The position numbers and the translations under genes were made by a program. A DNA stretch of 64,000 nucleotides from Nocardioides ganghwensis (GTDB lineage Bacteria; Actinomycetota; Actinomycetes; Propionibacteriales; Nocardioidaceae). How positions within the stretch are numbered: the stretch's first letter is position 1; every line of letters begins with the position of its first letter. The DNA is taken from NCBI RefSeq assembly GCF_014779655.1, contig NZ_JACXYX010000007.1, positions 124,001-188,000 of the forward strand, read 5' to 3'. The notes beneath the pieces are model-generated. The model did not search any database and was not told the origin of the DNA. It saw only the letters and a program-made list of their open reading frames with translations. Shown here in pieces: positions 56,866 through 64,000 of the stretch.

Positions 56866-58037
56866 CAGCGGCGCGCGACCCCGTCGGCACGGGCCGCGGC
56901 GGCGACGGCGTCACGTACGGCTCCCGGCACCCGCGGGTCGAAGGGCGAGGGGATGATCATCTCCTCGCTCAGGGCGTCCCCGACGAGCTCGGCGAGCGCG
57001 GTGGCGGCGGCGACCTTCATGCCCTCGGTGATCGCGGTGGCGTGCACGTCGAAGGCGCCGCGGAAGATGCCCGGGAAGGCCAGCACGTTGTTGATCTGGT
57101 TGGGGAAGTCCGAGCGGCCGGTGGCCACGACCCGGGCGTACTTGTGGGCCAGGTCGGGGTGCACCTCGGGCGTCGGGTTGGCGAGACCGAAGATGATCGC
57201 GTCGGCGGCCATCGAGGCCACGATCTCCTCGGGCACCTGCCCGCCCGAGACGCCGATGTAGACGTCGGCGCCGGCCATCACGTCGGCGAGGGTGCCGCGG
57301 CGGCCGAAGTGGTCGGCGGTGTCGCGGGCGAGAGCGGCCTTGACCTCGGTGAGGTCCGAGCGCTCGGAGTTGAGCACGCCCTGCCGGTCGAGGACCGCGA
57401 TGTCCTTGATGCCGGCCTCCAGCAGGATCCGGGCGACGGCGACGCCGGCGGCACCGGCGCCCTGCACCACGACGCGTACGGTCGCGGCGTCGCGGCCGGT
57501 CAGCCGCAGCGCGTTGGTCAGCGCCGCGAGGGCCACCACCGCGGTGCCGTGCTGGTCGTCGTGGAAGACCGGGATGTCGAGCCGCTCCTTGAGCCGCGCC
57601 TCGATCTCGAAGCAGCGTGGGGCGGAGATGTCCTCGAGGTTGATGCCGCCGAAGCTCGGTGCCAGCCGTACGACCGTCTCGATGATCTCCTCGACGTCGG
57701 TGGTGTCGAGGCAGATGGGGACCGCGTCGACGCCGCCGAACTGCTTGAACAGCACCGCCTTGCCCTCCATCACCGGCATCGCCGCCGCGGGGCCGATGTC
57801 ACCGAGGCCGAGCACCGCGGTGCCGTCGGTGACGACCGCGACGGTGTTGGGGACCCAGGTGTAGTGCTGCGTCATCGACGGGTCCGCGGCGATGGCCTCG
57901 CACACCCGCGCCACACCCGGGGTGTAGGCGAGCGACAGCTCCTCGGGCCCGGTCAGGGCGGCCGTCGACAGGATCTCCATCTTGCCGCCGACGTGCAGGT
58001 CGAACACGGGGTCGCCGGCGTGCGGGTGCGAAGCCAT
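56865..58037 (-). CDS. NAD(P)-dependent malic enzyme, short form
   Basis: 390 residues. Decarboxylates malate to pyruvate. Catalytic region [17 protein letters not shown] with the conserved Tyr, metal site [18 protein letters not shown] and [19 protein letters not shown] (Asp/Asp), and cofactor loop [21 protein letters not shown]. No C-terminal phosphotransacetylase-like domain, unlike MaeB. ATG 58037 fits the family start. It runs straight into the GH13 gene by a one-base overlap. Confidence 0.93.
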   Translation of the reverse strand: MASHPHAGDPVFDLHVGGKMEILSTAALTGPEELSLAYTPGVARVCEAIAADPSMTQHYTWVPNTVAVVTDGTAVLGLGDIGPAAAMPVMEGKAVLFKQFGGVDAVPICLDTTDVEEIIETVVRLAPSFGGINLEDISAPRCFEIEARLKERLDIPVFHDDQHGTAVVALAALTNALRLTGRDAATVRVVVQGAGAAGVAVARILLEAGIKDIAVLDRQGVLNSERSDLTEVKAALARDTADHFGRRGTLADVMAGADVYIGVSGGQVPEEIVASMAADAIIFGLANPTPEVHPDLAHKYARVVATGRSDFPNQINNVLAFPGIFRGAFDVHATAITEGMKVAAATALAELVGDALSEEMIIPSPFDPRVPGAVRDAVAAAARADGVARR

Positions 58038-58057
58038 GCCGGCGATACTCGCACAGC

Positions 58058-58438
58058 TCAGCCGCCCCGGAGCCGGCGTCCCATGCGTGGCGATGGCCAC
58101 ACCCGCAGCCGTACGACGCCGAGGACGTCGCTCTCGGCCACGGGGCCGCGGTGGCGGGAGTCGACGCCCTCGTCGGGGTTGTCGCTGAGCAGCCACCAGC
58201 CGGCTGCGCCGGAGCGCGTACGCCGCGGCTCGCCCGCGCGCTTGACCGTCAGGGTGCCGTCGGCGAACCGGGCGACGACGAGGTCCCCCGCACGCGGGCG
58301 TACGCCGTGGCGCACGAGCAGGAGGTCGCCCTCGCGGAGCGTGGGGAGCATCGAGCGACCCCGCACGACGGCGGTCCCGAAGGGGGGCCGGACGTCTCCA
58401 CCCCTCGGGGCGAGACCCCGCTGCTGACGCCTCTCCAC
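58058..58438 (-). CDS. sodX: SodX-like S26 peptidase for nickel superoxide dismutase maturation
   Basis: 126 residues, a short signal-peptidase-I-like (S26) protease. The nucleophile is Ser29 in VRGRSMLPTLREGDLLLV and the general base Lys66 in DGTLTVKRAGE; LSDNPDEGVDSRHRGPV is the conserved box after it. No membrane anchor is seen, as in SodX. It should remove the 14-residue propeptide of SodN so that the N-terminal His can bind nickel. Divergent from sodN by 50 bases. Confidence 0.88.
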   Translation of the reverse strand: MERRQQRGLAPRGGDVRPPFGTAVVRGRSMLPTLREGDLLLVRHGVRPRAGDLVVARFADGTLTVKRAGEPRRTRSGAAGWWLLSDNPDEGVDSRHRGPVAESDVLGVVRLRVWPSPRMGRRLRGG

Positions 58439-58488
58439 GCGGAGTAGTGTCGCAGCAGTTGCACACCTTCCCGATCGAGAGGAACCCG

Positions 58489-58890
58489 ATGCTTCGTCAC
58501 CTGCTCGCCCCCACTGTCGAGGTCTCCGCGCACTGCGACCTTCCGTGCGGCGTCTACGACCCCGCCCAGGCCCGCATCGAGGCCGAGTCGATCAAGGCGA
58601 TCATCGCCAAGGTCGCCGACAACGACGACCCCGACTTCCGCACCCGCGCGATCCTCATCAAGGAGCAGCGCTCCGAGCTCGTCAAGCACCACCTCTGGGT
58701 GCTGTGGACCGACTACTTCAAGCCCCCGCACTTCGAGAAGTACCCGCAGCTGCACACGCTGGTCAACGAGGCCACCAAGCTCGCCGGCGCGTCCGGCACC
58801 AAGGGCGAGCTCGACGCCGCGAAGGCCGACGAGCTGCTCGCCAAGATCGACGAGATCGCCGAGATCTTCTGGGAGACGAAGAAGGCCTGA
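58489..58890 (+). CDS. sodN: nickel superoxide dismutase precursor
   Basis: 133 residues. The mature protein starts at His15 with the nickel hook HCDLPCGVYDP, giving His15, Cys16 and Cys20 as ligands after removal of the propeptide MLRHLLAPTVEVSA. The rest is the four-helix bundle with HHLWVLWTDYFKPPHFEKYP. It destroys superoxide in the cytoplasm. GAGAGGA lies upstream of ATG 58489, and TAGTGT (58445-58450) is a possible -10. It is followed by a strong terminator. Confidence 0.97.
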   Translation: MLRHLLAPTVEVSAHCDLPCGVYDPAQARIEAESIKAIIAKVADNDDPDFRTRAILIKEQRSELVKHHLWVLWTDYFKPPHFEKYPQLHTLVNEATKLAGASGTKGELDAAKADELLAKIDEIAEIFWETKKA

Positions 58891-58917
58891 GCGGCTTGCC
58901 GCTACGCCTCTCCCACC

Positions 58918-58949
58918 ACGCCGCCCCGGTCCACGGACCGGGGCGGCGT
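58918..58949 (+). terminator. terminator after sodN
   Basis: ACGCCGCCCCGGTCC and GGACCGGGGCGGCGT pair perfectly (15 bp) around a 2-base loop, followed by TCGTG. It starts 28 bases after the sodN stop. Confidence 0.8.
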
Positions 58950-59005
58950 TCGTGCACCCGGAGGCGCCGGGCTGGCTAGGCTCTGGGCCACCGACAGGAG
59001 GCGCG

Positions 59006-59641
59006 ATGATCGAGCAGGTCACCCTGCGCGACGGCACCGACGCGTTCGTCGTGCCGCTGGAGCGGACCGACCGCGCGCAGCTCGCGGCGGAGTTCGAGAC
59101 CCTGTCGCCGGAGTCGCGGCGCCGCAGGTTCCTGGCGCCCGTACGCCACCTCTCCGACGCGATGCTGGAGCACCTCGTCGACGACGTCGACGGGATCGAC
59201 CACGTCGCGCTCGTGCTCTGCGCCGAGACGACGCCCGACGTCTACGACCCGGTCGCCCTGGCGCGGATCGTGCGCTACGCCGACGTCACCGACGCCGCCG
59301 ACCTCGCCGTGACCGTGAAGGACGAGTGGCAGGGTCGCGGCGTGGCCTCGGCGCTGCTCGACGTGCTGGTGCGCGCGCGTCCCGCCGGGGTGACCCGCAT
59401 CGTCACCGAGGTGCTCAAGGACAACCCCGCCTCGCTCGCGATGCTCCGCCGCCTCGGCGAGGTCTCCCTGGAGGACGAGGGGAACGGCGTGTACGGCGTC
59501 GTGGTCGCGCTCGCCGACGGCGCAGCGGCCTCGCCGCCTGTGGACGTGCCCCCGGGCGAGAGGCAGGCGCCGCTGCTGAGCGACCGCCGCCACCGCCATG
59601 CGCTGCGCACCCGGGACCAGGTGTGTCCCTGGTTCCACTGA
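59006..59641 (+). CDS. GNAT-family N-acetyltransferase
   Basis: 211 residues. AFVVPLERTDRAQLAAEFETLSPESRRRRFLAPV opens the fold and the acetyl-CoA loop is AVTVKDEWQGRGVASALLDVLVRARP, followed by VLKDNPASLAMLRRLG. It resembles the acetyltransferase domain of protein-lysine acetyltransferases, but no regulatory domain is attached. The C-terminus is a 40-residue Pro/Arg/His-rich tail. ATG 59006 has AGGAGG five bases upstream and TAGGCT (58977-58982) as a likely -10 box. Confidence 0.85.
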   Translation: MIEQVTLRDGTDAFVVPLERTDRAQLAAEFETLSPESRRRRFLAPVRHLSDAMLEHLVDDVDGIDHVALVLCAETTPDVYDPVALARIVRYADVTDAADLAVTVKDEWQGRGVASALLDVLVRARPAGVTRIVTEVLKDNPASLAMLRRLGEVSLEDEGNGVYGVVVALADGAAASPPVDVPPGERQAPLLSDRRHRHALRTRDQVCPWFH

Positions 59642-59773
59642 CCTGTGACGGCGCCGCCCGTCAGGCCATGGCGCCGGCGGCCTCAACGGGGGCCGAGAGC
59701 GGACTGGACCACCCCGGAGGTCGGCGACGCCTCCGTGCGGCCCGCTCCCGCCCCCCCGGCTGGCAGGCCCGGT

Positions 59774-59779
59774 TAGTGT
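59774..59779 (+). promoter_or_regulatory. possible -10 box TAGTGT upstream of rsbW
   Basis: TAGTGT sits about 40 bases before the ATG of rsbW in the 179-base gap. No SigF-type GTTT...GGGTA pair was clearly seen. Confidence 0.3.
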
Positions 59780-59820
59780 GTGGCGAGCACATCGGCTCCG
59801 ACGACGGGACACTGACGCAG

Positions 59821-60237
59821 ATGGCAGATCACACGGGGGGCGCTCGCGCCGACGTCGAGCTGCGGCTGCCTGCCCAGGGCGCCTACGCGACGATCGTCCG
59901 CACCACCGCGGCCGGCCTCGCCGCGAGGCTGGACTTCACCATCGACGACATCGAGGACCTGCGCATCGCCATCGGCGAGGCCAGCGCGCTCGTCATCCCC
60001 GAGGCCGACCCCGGCACCGACCTCGTGGCGTGCTTCTGGATCGGCCGTGGCTCGATGACCGTCGAGCTCGAGGCCGAGGCCGCGGACGACCCCCCGCTCG
60101 ACACCGAGAGCTTTGCCTGGCAGGTGCTCGACACGATGGCGCAGGACGCGTCGGCAGGATCGGAGGGTGGACGCTTCCGCGTCCGCTTCACGGTCACGTC
60201 GGCGATCGCTGCGGGAATGACAGGTGCCGAGCTCTGA
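59821..60237 (+). CDS. rsbW: anti-sigma factor, RsbW/UsfX-like
   Basis: 138 residues of the histidine-kinase-like ATPase family that bind sigma-B/F factors. YATIVRTTAAGLAARLDFTIDDIEDLRIAIGEASALVI carries the N-box region, and FAWQVLDTMAQDAS follows. The G-boxes are less clear, as usual for UsfX-type proteins. It sits one base before sigF, the expected anti-sigma/sigma pair, and could be released by a STAS-type antagonist such as the one at 12.7 kb. Confidence 0.88.
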   Translation: MADHTGGARADVELRLPAQGAYATIVRTTAAGLAARLDFTIDDIEDLRIAIGEASALVIPEADPGTDLVACFWIGRGSMTVELEAEAADDPPLDTESFAWQVLDTMAQDASAGSEGGRFRVRFTVTSAIAAGMTGAEL

Positions 60238-60238
60238 C

Positions 60239-61087
60239 ATGAGCGCAGACACGGGGGACACGGGGGACGACACCGCGGTACACGCCGCGGTCGACCGCGA
60301 GCTCGACGAGGACGTCGTGCCCAGCGGTCTCGAGCACGTACGTGCGCGCAGCGCCGAGCTGTTCTCGCTCCTGCGCGACGAGGGCGTGAGTCCGGCTGCC
60401 CGGTCGGTGGCGCGCGACGACCTGGTGCACCTCCACCTGTCACTGGTGGAGCACTGCGCGCGGCGCTTCCGCAACCGCGGGGAGCCGTTCGAGGACCTCG
60501 TGCAGGTCGGCACGATCGGCCTGATCAAGGCGGTCGACCGGTTCGAGACCGACCGCGGCGTCGAGTTCTCCACCTACGCGACCCCGACGGTGATCGGCGA
60601 GATCAAGCGCCACTTCCGTGACAAGGGGTGGGCGATCCGGGTCCCGCGACGCCTGCAGGAGCTGCGGATGCAGATCGGCGGGGCCACCGGCGAGCTGACC
60701 CAGAAGCTGGGCCGCTCCCCCACCCCCCGCGAGCTGGCCGGGGCGATCGGCTGCACGGTCGAGGAGATCATGGAGGGCATCGAGTCCTCCCACGCCTACG
60801 CCACGCTCTCCCTCGACGCCTCCGACGACAGTGACGACGGCCCGCCGGCGATCCTGGCCGGGCTCGGGGTCGAGGACGCCAACATCGAGCACGTCGAGGT
60901 GCGCGAGTCGATCAAGCCGCTGCTCGAGGGCCTCGGCGAGCGCGAGAAGCGGATCCTGCTGCTGCGCTTCTTCAAGAACATGACGCAGTCGCAGATCGCC
61001 GAGGAGATCGGGGTCTCCCAGATGCACGTCTCCCGGCTGCTCACTCGCACGCTCGCGCAGCTGCGCACGTCGCTCGAGGCCGACTGA
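60239..61087 (+). CDS. sigF: SigF-type RNA polymerase sigma factor
   Basis: 282 residues, group 3 sigma of the SigB/F/G class. Region 2 EDLVQVGTIGLIKAVDRFETDRGVEFSTYATPTVIGEIKRHFRDK, region 3 (WAIRVPRRLQELRMQIGGATGELTQKLGRSPTPRELAGAIG) and region 4 GLGEREKRILLLRFFKNMTQSQIAEEIGVSQMHVSRLL are complete. These factors direct general-stress and stationary-phase genes. ATG 60239 follows the rsbW stop with one base between. Confidence 0.93.
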   Translation: MSADTGDTGDDTAVHAAVDRELDEDVVPSGLEHVRARSAELFSLLRDEGVSPAARSVARDDLVHLHLSLVEHCARRFRNRGEPFEDLVQVGTIGLIKAVDRFETDRGVEFSTYATPTVIGEIKRHFRDKGWAIRVPRRLQELRMQIGGATGELTQKLGRSPTPRELAGAIGCTVEEIMEGIESSHAYATLSLDASDDSDDGPPAILAGLGVEDANIEHVEVRESIKPLLEGLGEREKRILLLRFFKNMTQSQIAEEIGVSQMHVSRLLTRTLAQLRTSLEAD

Positions 61088-61097
61088 CCCCACCGGG

Positions 61098-61517
61098 TCA
61101 GGGGTCCAGCCGGGCGTCCGCCTCCAGCACCTCGGTGGTCGCCGGGTGCAGGAGTCCGGCGACGACGACCAGGGCACAGGCGGCGAGCCCGATCGCGATG
61201 AGGGTCGTCGGGTCGTCGCGGAAGTTCCAGGCCAGGCCGAGCTGGATCAGCTGCGCCATCACCACGGGCCCGCGCGCCCACCGGCGCACCTTCCACAGCG
61301 ACCACGCGCACCACGCCAGGCCGGTGGCGGCGACGAGGAAGAAGGCGGACGTCGTCAGCCCCATGGTGAGCCGGATCGCCCTGAGGTTGGCCAGCTCCAG
61401 GACGCCGAGCGCGGCGAGCACGAACGCCTCCAGGGCGACGAGCGAGGCGGCCACCACGAGTGGGGGCGGCGGGGTAGGGTCTGGCGTAGGGGGATGAGCC
61501 TGAGGCGTAACGGGCAC
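61098..61517 (-). CDS. four-helix integral membrane protein
   Basis: 139 residues with four membrane segments (LVVAASLVALEAFVLAALGVLEL; LTMGLTTSAFFLVAATGLAWCAWSLW; GPVVMAQLIQLGLAWNF; TTLIAIGLAACALVVVAGLL). The N-terminus is Pro/Thr-rich. It resembles small actinobacterial hypothetical membrane proteins; function unknown. GTG 61517 follows TACTGT by 6 bases. Divergent from whiB and convergent with sigF, ten bases from the sigF stop. Confidence 0.75.
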   Translation of the reverse strand: MPVTPQAHPPTPDPTPPPPLVVAASLVALEAFVLAALGVLELANLRAIRLTMGLTTSAFFLVAATGLAWCAWSLWKVRRWARGPVVMAQLIQLGLAWNFRDDPTTLIAIGLAACALVVVAGLLHPATTEVLEADARLDP

Positions 61518-61523
61518 TGGACA

Positions 61524-61529
61524 ACAGTA
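61524..61529 (-). promoter_or_regulatory. -10 box TACTGT, leaderless promoter of the membrane protein gene
   Basis: On the minus strand TACTGT ends 6 bases before the GTG at 61517. Confidence 0.45.
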
Positions 61530-61691
61530 GTTGTGACGGACACGACCAGCGTTGGGGGTTGTGTGAACGTTCAAGTCTTGCCAGTCTGGTCGCTGCCCAC
61601 TTCGGTGATCGCACCGTCTGGCGCCCGGGCTCCGCTGAATGTCCGACAACAGCACTTGCCCTGTGACTTAGAAAGAGGGATTCCCCCACTC

Positions 61692-61943
61692 ATGGATTGG
61701 CGCAGTCGCTCTGCATGCCTCGACGAGGACCCTGAGCTGTTCTTCCCGATCGGCAACACCGGGCCGGCGATCCTCCAGATCGAGGAGGCCAAGCAGGTGT
61801 GCCGGCGCTGCGAGGTGCGCGAGCAGTGCCTCGCCTGGGCCCTCGAGGCCGGGCAGGACCACGGCGTGTGGGGTGGCCTCAGCGAGGACGAGCGTCGCGC
61901 GCTGAAGCGCCGCAACGCCCGCGCGCGCATCCGCACGGCCTGA
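61692..61943 (+). CDS. WhiB1/WblE-type iron-sulfur transcription factor
   Basis: 83 residues. Cys9, Cys37, Cys40 and Cys46 (C..., VCRRCEVREQC) bind a 4Fe-4S cluster that senses nitric oxide and oxygen; GVWGGLSEDERRALKRRN is the WhiB turn and basic DNA-contact tail. Closest to WhiB1 (M. tuberculosis Rv3219) and Streptomyces WblE, which bind sigma-A. The pdtaS neighbour matches Rv3220c, so synteny agrees. ATG 61692; GAGGG lies about 13 bases upstream, so ribosome binding is not certain. Confidence 0.93.
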   Translation: MDWRSRSACLDEDPELFFPIGNTGPAILQIEEAKQVCRRCEVREQCLAWALEAGQDHGVWGGLSEDERRALKRRNARARIRTA

Positions 61944-61971
61944 CGCCCGAAGCCCTCCCCCGGACCTGGGC

Positions 61972-63441
61972 TCAGTCGATCGGCAGGTCGGCCTGCACAC
62001 GGGTCCCGCGGGTCCCGGGTCCGATCTCGAGGACACCCCCGAGCTCGGACTCCACGAGCGTGCGCACGATCGACAGCCCGAGCTGCGTCGACCCGTCGAG
62101 GTCGAAGTCGTCGGGCAGGCCGCGCCCGTCGTCCTCCACGACGACGTGCAGCCGTCCCACGATCCGGCGCGCGGTGACCACGACCCGGCCGTCGGTCGCG
62201 GCGGGCACGCCGGCGTAGCCGTGCTCGACGGCGTTCTGGAGCAGCTCGGTGAGCACCATCGCGAGCGGTGTCGCCGCCTCGGAGGCCAGCTTGCCGAACG
62301 AGCCCTCGCGGACGACGCGTACGGGCACCTCGACGCCGCTGACGTCGACGACCATGGCGCCGAGCCGGTCGGCGATCTCGTCGAAGTCGACCGTCTCCTC
62401 GACCGCGTGGCTCAACGTCTCGTGCACGATCGCGATGGAGCCGACCCGGCGTACGGCCTCCTCGAGCGCCGCCTTGGCGTCCTCCGCGCGCGTGCGCCGG
62501 GCCTGCAGCCGGAGCAGCGCGGCCACCGTCTGGAGGTTGTTCTTCACCCGGTGGTGGATCTCGCGGATCGTCACGTCCTTGGTCACCAGCTCGCGGTCAC
62601 GGCTGCGGAGCTCGGTGACGTCGCGCACCAGGAGCAGCGCGCCGCTGCGCTCCCCCTCGGGACGCAGGGGGATGCTGCGCACGATCAGGGTGACCTCGTC
62701 GGTGCCGACCTCGGTGGCGCGGCCGTCGCGGCCGCCGAGCACCGCGCTGAGGGTCTCCTCGTCGGGACGCTTGCGGGCCGGCACCAGGTCGCGCGTGAGG
62801 TCGGCGAGGACGTGACCGGCGAGGTCGCCCTGGAGGCCGAGGCGCCGGTAGGCCGAGAGACCGTTGGGGCTGGCATAGACCACCCGCCCCGCCGGGTCGA
62901 GGCGCACGAAGCCGTCGCCGACCCGCGGCGAGTCGGCGTGGTCGCTGCGCTGCCCCGGGAGCGGGAAGTGGCCCCCGGCGATCATCTGGGTCAGCTCGGC
63001 TGCGGTCTGGAGATAGCTGAGCTCGAGCCGGCTCGGCGTGCGGACGCCCAGGAGGTTGGTGTTGCGCGCGATGGTGGCGATCACGCGGCCGGCGCGGCGT
63101 ACGGGGATCACCTCGACCCGTACGGGCACGTCGTCGCGCCACTCGGGGTCGCCCTCGCGCACCAGCCGGCCCGTCGTGAAGGCCTCGTCGAGCATCCGGC
63201 GCCGTCCGGTGGGGATGAACGTGCCGAGGACGTCGTCGACGAGCGCGGTCGGGCCGGTGGTGGGCCGCATCTGGCCGCCCGCCCAGTAGCCCTTGCCCTC
63301 GCGGTCGGGCAACCACAGCACCAGGTCGGCGAAGGACAGGTCGGCGAGGATCTGCCAGTCCGCCATGAGCAGCTGGAGCCAGGCGACGTCCTCCTCGACG
63401 AGGTCGGTGTGGGCTCGCACGAGCTCATGGAGGGACGGCAC
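61972..63441 (-). CDS. pdtaS: sensor histidine kinase PdtaS
   Basis: 489 residues, cytosolic. N-terminal GAF domain (about 10-150), PAS domain (about 175-285), then HisKA_2 dimerisation with VTIREIHHRVKNNLQTVAALLRLQARR (phospho-accepting His) and HATPase_c with MVLTELLQNAVEHGY (N-box), DDGRGLPDDFD and GLSIVRTL. It matches the PdtaS kinase that phosphorylates the RNA-binding antiterminator PdtaR. The pdtaR partner is not in the window. GTG 63441 follows TAGGCT by 6 bases. Confidence 0.95.
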   Translation of the reverse strand: MPSLHELVRAHTDLVEEDVAWLQLLMADWQILADLSFADLVLWLPDREGKGYWAGGQMRPTTGPTALVDDVLGTFIPTGRRRMLDEAFTTGRLVREGDPEWRDDVPVRVEVIPVRRAGRVIATIARNTNLLGVRTPSRLELSYLQTAAELTQMIAGGHFPLPGQRSDHADSPRVGDGFVRLDPAGRVVYASPNGLSAYRRLGLQGDLAGHVLADLTRDLVPARKRPDEETLSAVLGGRDGRATEVGTDEVTLIVRSIPLRPEGERSGALLLVRDVTELRSRDRELVTKDVTIREIHHRVKNNLQTVAALLRLQARRTRAEDAKAALEEAVRRVGSIAIVHETLSHAVEETVDFDEIADRLGAMVVDVSGVEVPVRVVREGSFGKLASEAATPLAMVLTELLQNAVEHGYAGVPAATDGRVVVTARRIVGRLHVVVEDDGRGLPDDFDLDGSTQLGLSIVRTLVESELGGVLEIGPGTRGTRVQADLPID

Positions 63442-63447
63442 GTCGCC

Positions 63448-63453
63448 AGCCTA
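63448..63453 (-). promoter_or_regulatory. -10 box TAGGCT, leaderless promoter of pdtaS
   Basis: On the minus strand TAGGCT ends 6 bases before the GTG at 63441. Confidence 0.5.
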
Positions 63454-63509
63454 GGGCCACCCGTGGACCGGACTGGGCGGTGACGGAGGCGGCTGGCAGG
63501 ATGGGGGTC

Positions 63510-64000
63510 ATGTCGATCGGGTACTGGGACCAGGTGCAAGCAGCCGGGTTCGAGGTCCCGTCGGACCGGCCCCTCGACGACCTCACCGCCGAGCTCACCA
63601 CGATGCTCGGCTCCACGCGGCCCGAGGTGCGTGACGGCACCGCCTATCCCGCCCTGGCGACCTGGATCGACAACGGCGTCTACGACGACCTGCTGCTCGG
63701 TCTCGGCGACGGGATGGTCACCGGGTTGTCGGTCGGGCTGGGCGAGTCGGGCACCGACACGGTGTTCCGCCGCAGCTTCAGCGCGCTGATCGTGGCCGAG
63801 TGCCTCGAGCGCGACAACGACCAGCACCTGCTGCCCGGTGGCAAGGTGATGGAGTGGGGCGACCGGCTCGCGACGTGGTTCCTCGCCGAGCAGGACACCC
63901 GCGGCTTCGTGCCGGAGAAGGGGTGGGCCCACGCGGTCGCCCACGGCGCCGACGCCCTCGGCGCGCTCGGGGAGTCCCCCCACCTGGCCGGCCCGGAGCT
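63510..64000 (+). CDS. DUF2785-family protein, C-terminus outside the window
   Basis: The first 163 residues are present. SIGYWDQVQAAGFEVPSDRP, then LDDLTAELTTMLGSTRPEVR, WIDNGVYDDLLLGLGDGM, FRRSFSALIVAECLERDN and GWAHAVAHGADALGALGESP match the helical-repeat DUF2785 family, whose function is unknown. ATG 63510 is chosen; an in-frame ATG lies 9 bases earlier. It diverges from pdtaS with 68 bases between. Confidence 0.8.
   Translation, partial: MSIGYWDQVQAAGFEVPSDRPLDDLTAELTTMLGSTRPEVRDGTAYPALATWIDNGVYDDLLLGLGDGMVTGLSVGLGESGTDTVFRRSFSALIVAECLERDNDQHLLPGGKVMEWGDRLATWFLAEQDTRGFVPEKGWAHAVAHGADALGALGESPHLAGPE

Noticed and set aside
58058..58438. General signal peptidase I (lepB)
   Set aside because: Too short, no membrane anchor, and divergent from sodN, which fits SodX.

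Overview
The window is a very GC-rich stretch of chromosome from an actinobacterium, most likely a Nocardioides-like member of the Nocardioidaceae. This is an inference from gene content and synteny; no search was run. The signs are frequent GTG starts, many start codons 6-8 bases after a TANNNT -10 box with no Shine-Dalgarno, WhiB, PdtaS and SigF/RsbW regulators, NucS in place of MutS/MutL, nickel superoxide dismutase, a fused Kgd 2-oxoglutarate enzyme, an F420-type oxidoreductase and MeaA. The order argS-lysA-hom-thrC-thrB-rho-rpmE-prfA-prmC-tsaC-wecA-atpI-atpBEFHAGDC-DUF2550, with a PduO-type adenosyltransferase and nucS further on, follows the conserved Mycobacterium tuberculosis block Rv1292 to Rv1321.

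Layout. 1-4.6 kb: a cut-off hydrolase, a glycine-rich membrane protein, a large LuxR-type ATPase regulator and a VOC protein, with three unexplained palindromic stretches between them. 4.6-19.6 kb (mixed strands): double-module 3-hydroxyacyl-CoA dehydrogenase, GNAT-MOSC protein, nucS, DUF952 protein, a four-cysteine mini-protein behind a DtxR/IdeR-type iron box, histidine phosphatase with D-amino-acid oxidase, the B12 mutase MeaA close to its cobalamin adenosyltransferase, a STAS protein, a SWIM/SNF2 helicase, and an MFS exporter divergent from a LacI regulator. 19.6-40.3 kb (all minus): ATP synthase operon, cell-wall and translation genes, rho, and threonine/lysine biosynthesis. 40.4-48.5 kb: thioesterase, tRNA-Arg(CCG), a secreted protein, an LCP enzyme with a lipoprotein, kgd and a tiny TTG-start gene. 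48.6-64 kb: desaturase with its ferredoxin reductase under a TetR-type regulator, redox enzymes, an Eis-like acetyltransferase, malic enzyme with a GH13 glycosidase, sodX/sodN, rsbW-sigF, whiB and pdtaS, ending in a cut-off DUF2785 gene. No gene-free gap exceeds about 250 bases.

Most genes are housekeeping. The most surprising one is rho. It sits at its usual locus, but the P-loop lysine, the catalytic glutamate and one subunit-interface arginine are all replaced (Ala400, Ala427, Gly569), its C-terminus is short, and it carries a 120-residue Gln/Asn-rich tract. That suggests a Rho without normal ATPase activity. Other leads are the iron box, a CRP-like site in the atp promoter, the twin LacI operator, and the intergenic palindromes at 1117-1158, 3785-3875 and 4461-4567.
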